NCBI GenBank assembly: GCA_028023455.1
Contig: JAQFVV010012529.1
Span: 372,001-436,000, forward strand
DNA: 64,000 nucleotides
Source: Epiperipatus broadwayi
Taxonomy: Eukaryota; Onychophora; Udeonychophora; Euonychophora; Peripatidae
Reading direction: 5' to 3'
Part shown: positions 34,952 through 47,394 of the stretch, piece by piece
Layout of the letters: each line of letters opens with the position of its first letter
Numbering within the stretch: position 1 is the first letter of the stretch
Position numbers and translations under genes: made by a program
Notes under the pieces: model-generated
Databases searched by the model: none
What the model saw: the letters and a program-made list of their open reading frames with translations, nothing else
What the model was told of the DNA's origin: nothing

Positions 34952-35572
34952 ATGAAAATAAAGATTGATTATGATGAATTAGAAGAAGTTAACAGTTACA
35001 AATACCTTGGTCAGATTATTAATACAGATGGAAACATAATGGAGGAAATTAATCATAGAATTAAACTTGGTTGGAGTGCTTTTGGTAGAAATAACTTGAT
35101 ACTAAAAGGAAATATGCCTATGTGTTTGAAAAGGAAGGTTTTTAACAAATGTGTTTTACCAGTTCTTACTTATGGATCTGAGACTTGGACACTTAATAGA
35201 AGAGCAATACAGAGACTTCAGACCACTCAAAGAAGTATGGAGAGATGCATGTTGGGAGTAACAAGAAGAGATCGAAAATGCAATGTATGGGTAAGAGAAC
35301 AAACAGGTATTACTGACCTCATTGAAAAAATTAAAAGATCGAAGTGGAGTTGGGCTGGCCATATTGCTAGAAGAGTTGATAATAGATGGACAATTGAAAT
35401 CTTAAACTGGATTCCAAGAGATTGTAAAAGACCCAGAAAGAGACCACATGTGAGATGGATGGATGAAATAAGAAAATGTGCAGGGGTAAAGTGGAGAAGA
35501 GAAGCTAAAGATCAGAAAGGATGGATTGAACTTGGAGAGATCTTCATCCTGCAATGGATTGATAATGGTTGA
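34952..35572 (+). pseudogene. RTE C-terminal region
   Basis: The 206-codon frame continues the RT protein: YKYLGQIINTDGNIMEEI, the thumb-like VLPVLTYGSETWTLN, a LGVTRRDRKCNVWVREQTG segment, SWAGHIARR and RPHVRWMDEIRK. These are typical RTE blocks between the polymerase core and the end. It stops about 10 bp before the terminal TGATGA repeat, the normal position of the natural stop. Confidence 0.9.
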
Positions 35573-35847
35573 TGATGATGACGATATTAAATACAATTTA
35601 GAATTTTATTTATGTTTACTAAGATATTAATCAACTGAATCATTAATTTTAAAAAATAAGAATAAAATAAATACTTATTGATTACAATTTCATATAATAT
35701 CTTTCTAAGGAATCAAAAATGTTTTGAATAAAATTTTAATAAGCTGATACACTGCCTAGTCATTTTTTTCAAAGTGCTATAATAATGGTTTATAAATATT
35801 TCTAATTAAAACCATGTACAAAATTATTTTTTAAAAAGCATACTAAC

Positions 35848-36028
35848 CTAAAATGGATAATGGCTTTTCCATATCTTCTTCAGTGAATATATATTTTGGA
35901 AAAGTTGTCATTAATGAGAAATTTTCAAAAGTTTCTGATTTATTCATTTGCACATAAAGCCGCACTGCAGCTAATGATTCATTAGCCCCAAATGTCTGAG
36001 TTAAACACTGACCATTAGGCAGCCTAAT
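35848..36028 (-). CDS. UBXN1: UBXN1 exon: UBX domain
   Basis: UBXN1 (SAKS1) is a cytosolic adaptor with an N-terminal UBA domain binding ubiquitin and a C-terminal UBX domain binding the AAA ATPase p97/VCP. Sixty codons read IRLPNGQCLTQTFGANESLA, AVRLYVQMNKSETF, then TTFPKYIFTEEDMEKPLSIL, the beta-grasp UBX fold with the FP loop (TTFPKY) that contacts p97. The acceptor is GACTATTTTCAG and the donor GTTAGT, both read on the - strand. One base of the next codon (Gly) is at the end. The last exon, expected to encode a short LVPSA-type tail, was not found downstream. Confidence 0.9.
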
Positions 36029-36734
36029 CTGAAAATAGTCAACAATAAAAATTAAAAATTACAAGATGTAGTTCACAAATATTTAATACAATAGTTAAAT
36101 AATCAAAATATACAGCAATATTCATTCTATATTTTTAAATGAAAATTTTCTATAAATCTATCTTTTTCTACTTTTATTTTTCTAAAAATTATTTAATTTT
36201 CACAATTCATATAATTTAAAAAAATTTTCATAAATTCTAAACTTAGCAAAATAAATATCAGAATTATGATTTCTAAGCAAAAATGACATTTTTAGTAACA
36301 GATTTACAAGCAAATATTTAACAAATATTATTTTTTTTAAATTATTTATTTTTGAAATTAAACAAAAAGGTGTTTTATAATGAAATTCCAGTTATAAGCT
36401 TGTTATAAATTGATTATGTAATGACTTATTAAAGTTTACATGTAATTCTAAAATTGAAATTCTAGAATAAATTGCATCAATAGAATAGCAAATTATGATA
36501 ATGATGATGCCTAGTTTATGTATATACTTAGAACTTGGGAAATACAGAAAGTGAGCAATAAAATTTCTTTTGCAAAAATTTGTATTCTTAAATGCTTATA
36601 AAAATAATATTCAGATATTTAGAAACTTAAAAAAAAAATCTCAAATAACAAATACTTTAAAACTGTAATAAATTATGACCCAAAAATTAAAAAAGTATAA
36701 GATCATAACAAAAACTTGTGTATAAAATATTTAC

Positions 36735-36842
36735 CTGTAAGCGACAGTCTTTATAATCTTTTTTGGCAGATGAATTATCTGGCTGAGAAGAAGCTGCTGT
36801 TGGTTGAAGAGGTTCTACAACTTTAGTATTCTGCATACCAAA
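36735..36842 (-). CDS. UBXN1: UBXN1 exon: linker before the UBX domain
   Basis: Thirty-six codons read FGMQNTKVVEPLQPTAASSQ then PDNSSAKKDYKDCRLQ. The Ser/Pro/Gln-rich linker and the closing Y-x2-CRLQ run into IRLPNG of the next exon, as in animal UBXN1. I chose the acceptor CTGTACTAG, which keeps the FG pair expected after RAEK; an acceptor 12 bp further in (ATGCAG) would also keep frame. The donor is GTAAAT. Confidence 0.85.
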
Positions 36843-36920
36843 CTAGTACAGAATTTCTCCAATTATAATTTCATATCATATTAATGTATTAGTTAAGATT
36901 AATATTTCAAGTGATAGTAC

Positions 36921-36972
36921 CTTCTCTGCTCTAGCTTTCTTATCTCTTTCTATTTGCTCTTTAACTCTCTGT
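36921..36972 (-). CDS. UBXN1: UBXN1 exon: coiled-coil segment
   Basis: One base plus 17 codons read QRVKEQIERDKKARAEK, the charged helix before the linker, where family members have QIxxDKxARAEKFG. The acceptor is TTTTTTAG and the donor GTACTA, both on the - strand. It joins the next exon exactly at the RAEK-FG boundary. Earlier exons with the UBA domain would lie above 37 kb but were not recognised. Confidence 0.8.
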
Positions 36973-39900
36973 CTAAAAAAAATAGAAACAGATCAATAAA
37001 ATGAGATATTGTGTGTATATGAACTTATAAATAAAATAGGCGTACAAATTTTATATGCATTATTTCTAATAAAAATGCTTGTGAATTATTCAGGTAGTTG
37101 AACATGTCACATAGCCAGCATAGAAACATAATATTGTTGATTAAATGTAAGATTATTCCAACACTATTTTTATTCATTTGTATGTTTTGTGAGACTATAA
37201 GTGATGTATGTAAACAAATATAGAAACAATATATTTCATAATTTTATAAAATGAGATGCAGCATATATATATATTGTGATCTTCCAGATTGGCACCATGA
37301 AGGATTGTGGGAAGTTCACATTGTGCCAATAGTGATCAGGGGTACCTAATAAAAAAATGAATTGTGATATAACTTAATGTATAATTCGGTTGAAAAGTTC
37401 TTAGGATGTTATTGGAGTGTACCAATCATTAAATTTTTTTTTTTTATGTGTATCTAATAGTGGGAGAGGGGAATGGATTGTATCAGGAGTTGTTGGTATG
37501 AAAGCTAAACTAGGGAATGAGTATTGTTTGTCTGTAAGGCCCTGATGAGTGCTTATTCATTAATTTTCTAATCTATTGTTTATTGCCATTCCAAGATCTA
37601 ACTTGTATATGTGGGTGCATGTCCATTCACATCATTCCACACTTCACACCTCATTCATATTTCTAATTATCACTCAGAATATCCATCTTGCAATAACATT
37701 ATTTATTTTGCCATAGATATTGCTAATAGCTGTCATTAATAGACATCTGGATTAATGGGCAGACAGATGCACACACACACCATCAGCTAGTATGATTTTT
37801 TTTATTAATTATTTATTGCATAAAATCTTACATTTAAAAATGTAAAAGTTATTTATTTCATTTATTATTAGTTAGTATTTGTAATTTAATATATATTTTT
37901 TTTTCCAATACTATTCCTAACATTTTTTTTTTACGAATAATAAATTCTTGCATATTGTTGACCTCATTATAACTAAAAAAAAGAGGCGTGACTAAGTAGA
38001 CGGAAGACTTCAGAAAAAGTTTTAAGGAAGGTGAAATACTTTTCTAAAAAAAAAAAAGACAGTAAAAATAGAGATAATTTATATAATAAAACAAGTGAAC
38101 CTAATATTTTCATTAAATTCTCTACTATTCCCTTTACTAAGTAAACTTCTCTCATACTACTCAAGCGTAAATGCCAACGTGTAATTGTGAAGGACACAGG
38201 TTAGGATTGTTCAATATGGAAGGCTAAACTTTTAAAGTAACAGCTCCAGCTTTTATCGATTAACAATTTTAATTTACTTTTATTCAAAATGCATGGATAT
38301 TATATAAAAAAATTGCTAATACAATTTTGTTATAACTTACTTATAATAAATAGTGTGATATTGGAAATACATAAATTAACAATGGTGATAATAATTGGAA
38401 AAGTTATGCTGAACTGTTTAGTGAAATATTTTATTGACTCTCATTTAATAAATTTTCTATTTTTATTGTGTAAAATAAGGCTGAAAAAGAGAAATTATTC
38501 ATTCTAATACTTTACATTATTAGAATAGCTATGTATACTAAATTACCTTTCCATTCACACCTATAAATGAATGATAGAATGTGTGACTTAATGATATTTG
38601 ATAATTATTTATCAGAAATGTGTATAAGCATGGATGACCAAATAACCCTGATCTTGATCGTTATTAAAATTTATTAAATGTTGGAAATTTTAGAACAGAG
38701 TTGAAAATAGTGTGGATCATAAACATTTATTTGGATGATCTTGCTGCACTGTGGAGAATTTATGAAAAATAAATTGATTCAAATATGTGCAAAAGCTGTT
38801 TGTAATGTCCATTAGGAAGCTCTAAGAACATTGGAGATTATTGCTGTTTTGCCAAATTCATGTTTAACCTGCGGGAATAATGTTTATATGTTTTAATGTT
38901 TGTTTATTCATCATTATCATCTGAGCTATGTGTACGTTTCTATTCTTAAAATTTGAAGTGTGAACTAAAAAAAAAAAAAAAAGAGAAAAGGGAAACTTTT
39001 ATTTTAATGATAGAAGATTTGATATGTATTTCTCCATTGCATATGGTAGATTGTTTAGTTTGATATTAATCTGAATTATTATGTATTTGTTTGCCTAATC
39101 TCCTCTACAACGTCTCAGAGATTTTGGTATAAAGTATACCAAACCGGTAATATTTTCTTTTATTGTATTATGTAAAAATGTTATATTCTCGTGCTCATAT
39201 TATTGGTTCAAATGGAATGCTTTATCATTATTCATTAGCTGGTAATGATCAATAGATATATGGAAATATTTATGCCAGTATTGCCGAATGGTCAGGCTTA
39301 CTTGATAGTATTTATGTAAATTTGAAATTCGATCTTCATAATTTTTCATAGGTATTAGATTCATTTATAATTTAATTAATGCTAATATAACATTTTTTTT
39401 TGTCTGATGTGATTTCAAAAATATTTCATACATGATCATATGTTCGCGTGTGTTTGCTATCATAAGCTATTTTATAAGAGTTAGATTTATGCTTATTTGT
39501 TTTTCTATCGATTTTGGCTGGTACTATGCGTTAAAGAGTGTGAAAGTTTGAGAGTTTATCTGCTTATGGATTTGTCCTATATGAAATGCGATAGATACTT
39601 TTTGAGTAAAGAGGCAATTGAAGGGATAATCATGCTATTCAGATTGAGTAACGCTCCCTTAATTACTTGCCTATTGAGCCAAGGGTGGTGGTATATTTCC
39701 TTATATAATGCGATAATTATATTCCTTAAAGTCAAGTGGTAGATGCCCCATTTATACATGATAAGTTGGCTGGGTTCCACATCATTTGTGTTAGAAGAGT
39801 TGGTAGCTATTATGTTGATGAATTAAGTTGATTTTGGAGTCTTGTTAACTCTCACGCGCCCGTACGTGAATATTTATTTGTTAGTATTTAGCTCTCCCTC

Positions 39901-40313
39901 ATCATTCCATGTAATTATCATCATGTAGTATATGCCAGTTATTTCAGATAAATGTTTTAGTGATTTCTGTAATATACTTGAAGTTGGATTAATAATTTAA
40001 TGATTAGTTCATTGTACCATCCATATTGTGAGGTTTATTCATTCCGCAAGTAAACTGATAGAAAATATAATCAATAAATGCGTTGTGATTGTGAATTTAT
40101 AAATGCGCACACATTCGGAGATATGATAAACTTAAAGATATGGAGGGAGACCATCGCTGGAATTATAAGTTCTAAGTAGCTTGTCAAATTATATCATTCA
40201 CATGATCATTATTTCATTTATTATTATTACTGGCAATTCACCCTCCCGGTATGAATGTAACATTGGATTACAAAATTTTACTTTATCTAATGCTAATTTT
40301 AATAAAATTGTTA
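36973..40313. other. AT-rich stretch, probable UBXN1 intron and flank
   Basis: No UBA-domain exon, promoter or bounded transposon was recognised. A short inverted repeat ATTGGCAC...GTGCCAAT lies at about 37289-37332. The 81-codon frame at 39497 has no family resemblance. Confidence 0.4.
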
Positions 40314-40830
40314 CTTAATTTTATATACATTCAAAGATCAGCCTTTCAAGCTAATTGTGCACGCGTCTTCTGCGAATGTTAAATAATAAATGAATACTTC
40401 ACTCCACAATACAAGATATAGTATTTATGCAGGAATAAAAGGAATCCTCTTACTCCTACAATTCAAATTCTTTTATATGAGCAAATCTGAAGTACTGTTT
40501 AGTAAAGTGTGAGAGTAGAATTCTCACTTTAAATTACTATCTACGATATTGTAATGAATGACGTCGGTGAAATTGTCTAGAATTTACTAGGCGTCACGCT
40601 TTACTAAACAGTACTTCAGATTTGCTCATATAAAAGAATTTGAGTTGTAGGAGTAAGAGGATTCCTTTTATTCCTGCATAAATACTATATTTTGTATTGT
40701 GGAGTGAAGTATTCATTTATTATTTAACACTCGCAGAAGACGCATGCACAATTAGCTTGAAAGGCTGATCTTTGAATGTATACAAATGTATGCATAGCGT
40801 CATATAAAAATAAATGCTTAATTTTATATA
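40314..40830. mobile_element. Long hairpin insertion with 14-bp target duplication
   Basis: Arms 40324-40512 and 40594-40782 (189 bp each) are near-perfect inverted copies around an 81-bp centre. CTTAATTTTATATA flanks the whole at 40314-40327 and 40817-40830, a perfect 14-bp target duplication. Between the right arm and the right duplication lie 34 bp absent on the left. No protein is encoded. Long duplication plus one-sided extension is the same layout as the Penelope-like element at 19.3 kb, though the sequence differs. Confidence 0.75.
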
Positions 40831-43534
40831 GTAAATATAAATTTATGAACATACGGAAATAATTTCAATGGCATTAGTTTGATTATGTGATACCGCTTTT
40901 CTTGATTCATTGAGAGCACAAAATGAAAATAGATGACATAAACATTGGTACGTAAATATATAATTATTTTGTATTGTTAATAATTTAATAGATAGAGTTG
41001 TAAATAATATTGAAATAACAGATAAGAGGAAGAGTCTCCAAATATTAAGTGTATTATAGGATACATGTAATTTAAATGTTATTTAGTCAAGCTTGTAGTT
41101 AATGTGAAATTAATGTTAAATCATCATCAATGTGTTTGTAAAAGAATGTGTTTTGTAATAAATGTTTGTTGAAGTAAGATTCCCTCTGAATTATTTTGCC
41201 ATGTACATTCGATTGACCATTTCCACACATACACATATGTTCAACATAATATGATTGTAATACTTATCAGTTTAATAATGTATGCAATCTATCTAGATAA
41301 CACTGAATTAATTGATCCAAACATTGTATAATGCCAATATATAGATTTTACTTTGTTTAAAATAGATAATGATGTGTGATAAAAATGCATTCGATCTCTA
41401 TCATTGTCTACACGACATCCTTTATTTCATTGTAAGAATTGTCAATTTCACAATAGGGTGCACCCACAATAGTTCCTCATTACTTAATTATCATCTTATA
41501 ATAGGATTGATTTATTGTTCATCTAATAGAGCCCTGATATTATTTCATCATTTAAATAAACATTGGTATAGCTGTGTAATCTAAATCAAATGTCTGTAGG
41601 ATTATTGTTACAGTGATCCCCAAACATATAGATGAGTGGCTTGATTGGTCTGGCATGTACTTGGATGGTGGGGGAATTGAACATATCATGATTCTTGATT
41701 CAATCCACGAATTGCTTTCTTTTGATAACTTAAGTAAGTACTTATTATATAACTAAATAAACATTATATAATTATTGTTTATAAATGCTTCTCTCACCCC
41801 ATTTGCATTCTATATGACCACGAGACCCTATAACCCCCAAATGAGCTAAGCTATAGATTAATATTATAATAAGTCTTATCCATAATTAGAGACGCATCCT
41901 AAATTATAAATTTTATTCTATCTTGTATAGAATTGGCGCCTGGGCATTTATATGTGTATAAGGTGATATAGGTGTAGATTGAAGTGGTTACAATATATAG
42001 ATATAATGAAGTCAAAGCTTTAACTTAAGTTAGTGAAATGGAAAATAATTAGTAAAACAAAAATAGAAAACAAAATATTACAAACTATGCAATTAGTTTT
42101 TTTTTTTTAGTGAGATTAAATCACTAGATCTTGTTCCAGATAGGAAAATATAGTTTTGAAAATAAATGCAATTTTATCTCCATTATGATGGTGAGATTAA
42201 ACATGTGATAATGAAATGCATGTGTACATGCTGAATGAATGTAAACACATTTAAATATTCCAATCGACATTTCATTTATTGTAAAATATATATATTACTA
42301 ATTAGTAACTGAAAAAATAAATAAATCATTGTGATCAATTATTTTTATTTAAAATAAATATAAAAAAAAAAATCAAATCTAAATAAAATTATTTTATGTA
42401 TGATGTTTATTTTATAGATCAAAGGAATGTGTATTAATAAAATGCAACATTATTGTATATTCTAAAATAATAGAGAAAAAAACTTTGGAGCAATAAAACC
42501 TACATAAAATTTGAGTAAAAACAATAAAATATTATTCTTAAATTTGTTTATTTGCAAACAGAATAGCTGGCTGAAAAGGAGCAGAGAGAAAGAGAAAAAA
42601 ACCTAGATCTTTTTCTCATCACCTACATTTCTAAAGAGCTGGGGAAATAACTTGCATTCAAACACATCTCTCCCTTTCTTGATTGACATAAAATATTCAA
42701 TTGCTAAAATAATTCAAACCATTGGAAGTTCTGACCAAAGCAATACTATTGGAATGATTAAATATCATCAAAGCATTACCTGTAGATTACTATGAGTCCA
42801 ATGATCAAAGAATATCAGATCAGAAAAAAAAATCTCACAACAGATAATACAAAAAATAATATAATGTAAATGGTAACACAATTCTAGTTTTATGTTATTG
42901 TTACAAAATAATTACTGGAAAAAAGAGTTTAATTGCGTTATTTGGTTTAATAGTTCACAATAATAAAAATTTAAATCTTAAACATTCACTTCACTGATAT
43001 ATGTACATAAAATAATTAAATAAAAACATTCTTATTTGATTGTTTTGGATTGATATTATCATTGATATTTCTTAATATAAGCATGGATACACTAAAAAAA
43101 GAAAATGAACAGCTACTTAAGTATTAATTTTCTCTTAAGACATTTTGATATACTTCAGTGAACCTGCATTTATCAAAAGAATTGATAAAGTAATAGTGCT
43201 ATAAAATATGTTATGAAGTTGGGCTGATATTTATTATTTTTTTAATTTAATTTATTAGTTAAACATGTGCATTAGTGCATCTATTATGTAAGTTAAAGAA
43301 AAATTATATTACATAAATGTTATTCATGTTATATGTTAATTCTAATAAAGATATAAATGAATATTTTTGTATTTATTTTACATATAAAACAAAACACAAA
43401 AGAAAATATATATTTTTCTTTGACAATGCAAATATTTTAAAGAATCTTTTAAGAGATTGTTAATTTAAAATCTTCATTCAACATTTTTTCCTAAAATCAG
43501 AGATGAAACATTTTCACCATTATTTTATATATAA
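40831..43534. other. AT-rich stretch without features
   Basis: Nothing coding or bounded is recognised; several A/T runs only. Confidence 0.45.
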
Positions 43535-45520
43535 TCAATCAATCAATAGTATTCTGTCCCGTGGGCAGGTACAGAGAGTAGTCACCTCATCAATTCATCC
43601 ATTTTTCCACTCCATGCTTTTCATTGCCCAGCTTTTCAATTCCATATAACTCTTCCCATCTCATACATCCAGCACTGCCAATCTTTTTCATCTTTTCTTC
43701 TTGTTTCCACTCATCATTCCCTCCAAAACATCTTTCATTAAACTATTCATTCTTCTTAATATATATCCAATCCAGTTTTTCTATTTCTAATTTTCTCAAT
43801 CTTTTTTCATTTACTTTTTTCAAAACTTATTTATTATTTTATTCATCCAACTGATTTTTTCCATCTTTCTCCATGACCACATCACAAAGACTTCCAATCT
43901 GTTTCCAGTTGTATTACTCAATGTCTACAATTCACTACCATACAATAGTACACTTCATACATAACATTTAATTAATCTTTTCATTCTCTCTTTAAAAAAG
44001 TCCACAAAATATTTTTTCTTTTAGTAAATGTCTCCTTTGCCAATGCTATTCTTGTTTTAATTTCAGTTCTTCCATCTCACTCAACCAACTATCCAAATAC
44101 CTAAATCCCTTTATTTGCTGAACTATATTATGGATTTCAACTTGCAGCCTTTTTGCATTCTTTCCTAGTTTCAATATTAATCTTCATTCCATCCATCCAT
44201 CCTCCGATTTATTCAATATATTCTGAAGACACTTTTCATCCTCAACTATAAGAGGCATATCATGGCTGCAAATCTTATACATTTTATTATTCTACCTTCA
44301 ACATTTGTTCCTCCACAGTCAAAATAATTATTTAACATGTCTTCTAAAATAAATATTAAAAAGAACAGGTGACATTATGCATCCTTGTCTAACTTCTCTT
44401 TTTATATTCACTTTATCAGTCTCATCCTTTGCCCAGTATACATATTCCAAATCAATCTTCTCTCTTTCCAAAATACTCCTTTATTTTTTAAGATGATCAT
44501 AAGTTTATTCCAGATTACTCTATCAAATGCTTTTTCCAAATCCACAAAACATATACCAATTTCTTTATTTTTTTTTTCCAATATATCTCTCGGCAATTGT
44601 TCTAATTAAACCAATAGCATCTCTTGTACTTTTCACTCTCTGAAAACCAAACAGTTCTTCTCCAATACAATTATTCTACCTTCTTATAAATTCTTTAAAT
44701 TAAAATCATCAATAAAACTTTAGAAGCATGAGAAAATATTTAAATAAAAGTCTAGTATATATACTTAGATGTAATTAGATGGGATTTTGAAAGTTTGGAT
44801 TCAAATTCCTCTAATTAAAACATGAGATAACAAACTTATTGTCCTATACTCTTCACATTCAACAGCTTTCTCCTTTTTAACAATTGGAATCATTAGAGTC
44901 CTTAAAAAATCTTCAGACCAAACTCCACTATTATACATCAAATTGCAAAGTCCAACTATTTCCTTCATAGTAAATCCCCCCATTTCTTTCAAAAATTCTA
45001 TAGGTATAACCAGTCATCATTTGTGCGATTGATTTTATTATTTCATCTCTCAATATGTCAATACCTTTACCATTTACTTCCAATATCTTGTTCATTTTCA
45101 AGTCCATAATTAATTGAATTATTTTCTTTTCTAAATAAATCCTAAAGATATTATTTCTATCTTTCTAACATATCATTGCTATCAGTTAATGTCTTTCCAC
45201 TCTTATCCACAATTTCACTTGCTAATCATTTCTTTTTCTCCCAAGTGACAATTCTATCAAATACTATTTCATATCTTTTCTCTTGTTGAAGCATTTCTAT
45301 CTCTCTACATTCCTGTTCCAATCATTTTTCTTTAGCTAAATCTGTTTTTCTTAGCTCATTATTATTTTTTCTTTATGCATTTTACCCTTTCTCAGTGTTG
45401 ACATTCTTTCATCTTCACCATATTTCCAACGTACCTTCCATTATCCAAGATCAATTAGCTTTACTTAACCAAATAGTGCCTATTTCATTTTTTGCTGTTT
45501 TTAATAATCCTTCTTTAATC
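43535..45520 (-). mobile_element. Antisense LINE with ATTG-repeat tail
   Basis: Read on the - strand, broken frames carry RT blocks: VKKEKAVECEEYRTISLLSH at 44801-44992 and EIGICFVDLEKAFDRVIWNK at 44408-44596 (motif A), then near 43900 LLYGSEL and RLEVFVMWSWRKMEKISW, the C-terminal block of RTE/BovB-like elements. It ends GGACAGAATACTATTGATTG with ATTGATTGATTG repeated, a short-repeat tail like that of RTE. The element is old, with many stops. It belongs to a different subfamily from RTE copies 1 and 2. Confidence 0.75.
44768..44820. repeat. Decayed arm of the 16.7-kb MITE family
   Basis: GGGATTTTGAAAGTTTGGAT and the following TCAAATTCCTCTAATTA match the right arm of the hairpin MITE at 16803-16846 with scattered changes. 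It interrupts the antisense LINE. Confidence 0.5.
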
Positions 45521-46583
45521 CTATACCAACAATGAATAAAAAAAAAATACAGTCATATAAAGGATCACTAATATACCCTCGGAACAAATGACAGCAAAAA
45601 ACAAACAACAAACTTTAGTAAATTTTTTTTTTTAATATTTATTTTCAATTCTATATTTCCAATTATACTTTCATCCATCTCATTTCATGCTCAATTTATA
45701 TTTGAGTATTCTTTTAATTATTTTATTTAATCTTTATCCTAACACTGAATATTCAATTTCCTATTTTATTTCAAATATTAGATTTTCTTTTCCACATTTT
45801 CAATCTTAAATATGTCAGCCATATTCTGGATTATTTCTAAAAAATACCAACATTCCCTACTAAGTCTCAATAATCACGTAAGAAAATAAAATCAAAGTAC
45901 TAAGTTTAAAAATATATCAAAATAATAAATTGTAGAAAGTTTTGCAGTTTATTTCATTTTTTTTTTCAAAGCACTGGGATTTAACAGAACCTGAAAATAA
46001 GCAAATATCTGTAATGATTTTAAATAAATAGAATCAGAGACTAACAATATATAATTTTTGATAACATAACATATCAGGTCTTATGTATTTAAGTTGTATG
46101 CATTTTTATGTAAAACTTGCATTCCATTTACATATGAGTATAAGCTTTTTTTTAAAATCCATTTGAAGAAAATAAATTATATAAAATTTTAAATTTATGC
46201 ATTCCAAAAACAAAAAAAATTTTTAATACTATATTGAAATTTTATCAAACTGTTTATTTTTCATTTATGTCACATTCTAATTTTGTCCAGAAGATTGAAA
46301 ATGAATACTTATGAATGCTAGGATTTTATAGACATACCATAGATAAAAGTAAATATTTGAGTGGATATTTAATATAATAATATTCTCACGTTTACTTTCT
46401 CACAAATCTTTTTTGAATAAGTAAATACATTAGTATTTTCTATTCTTGGGGGAAAATATTTAATACATTTCAACTTATATAATATAAAAATGATAAATAA
46501 GCTAATATTTTTATTTACAGAAGATTATTCACTAGAATAAGGTTTACATTTGTAATCCTCAATAATGAAGAATAAGATTATAC

Positions 46584-46585
<2 letters not shown>
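45521..46585. other. AT-rich stretch without features
   Basis: The upper part may still be LINE 5' sequence, but I cannot support it. Confidence 0.4.

Positions 46586-47394
<809 letters not shown>

Larger units (their letters stand above)
32618..35583 (+). mobile_element. RTE-clade non-LTR retrotransposon, copy 1, nearly full length
   Basis: RTE elements encode one protein with an AP-type endonuclease and a reverse transcriptase and end in short tandem repeats. This copy has all domains in order: endonuclease (32760-33500), linker, RT (34080-34900), and the C-terminal region ending in the ELGEIFILQW segment, then TGATGATGATGACGAT. It is broken by about five frameshifts, so it is dead but well preserved. 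It lies 265 bp downstream of a UBXN1 exon and antisense to that gene. Copy 2 at 49.8-54.8 kb and short 3' ends at 3.5 and 31.9 kb belong to the same group. Confidence 0.92.

Noticed and set aside
39497-39742. 81-codon frame considered as an exon
   Set aside because: No recognisable domain, no suitable splice pair, and a same-length antisense frame overlaps it.
43535-43560. AATCAATCAATCAATAG considered as an independent microsatellite
   Set aside because: It is the terminal short-repeat tail of the antisense LINE.
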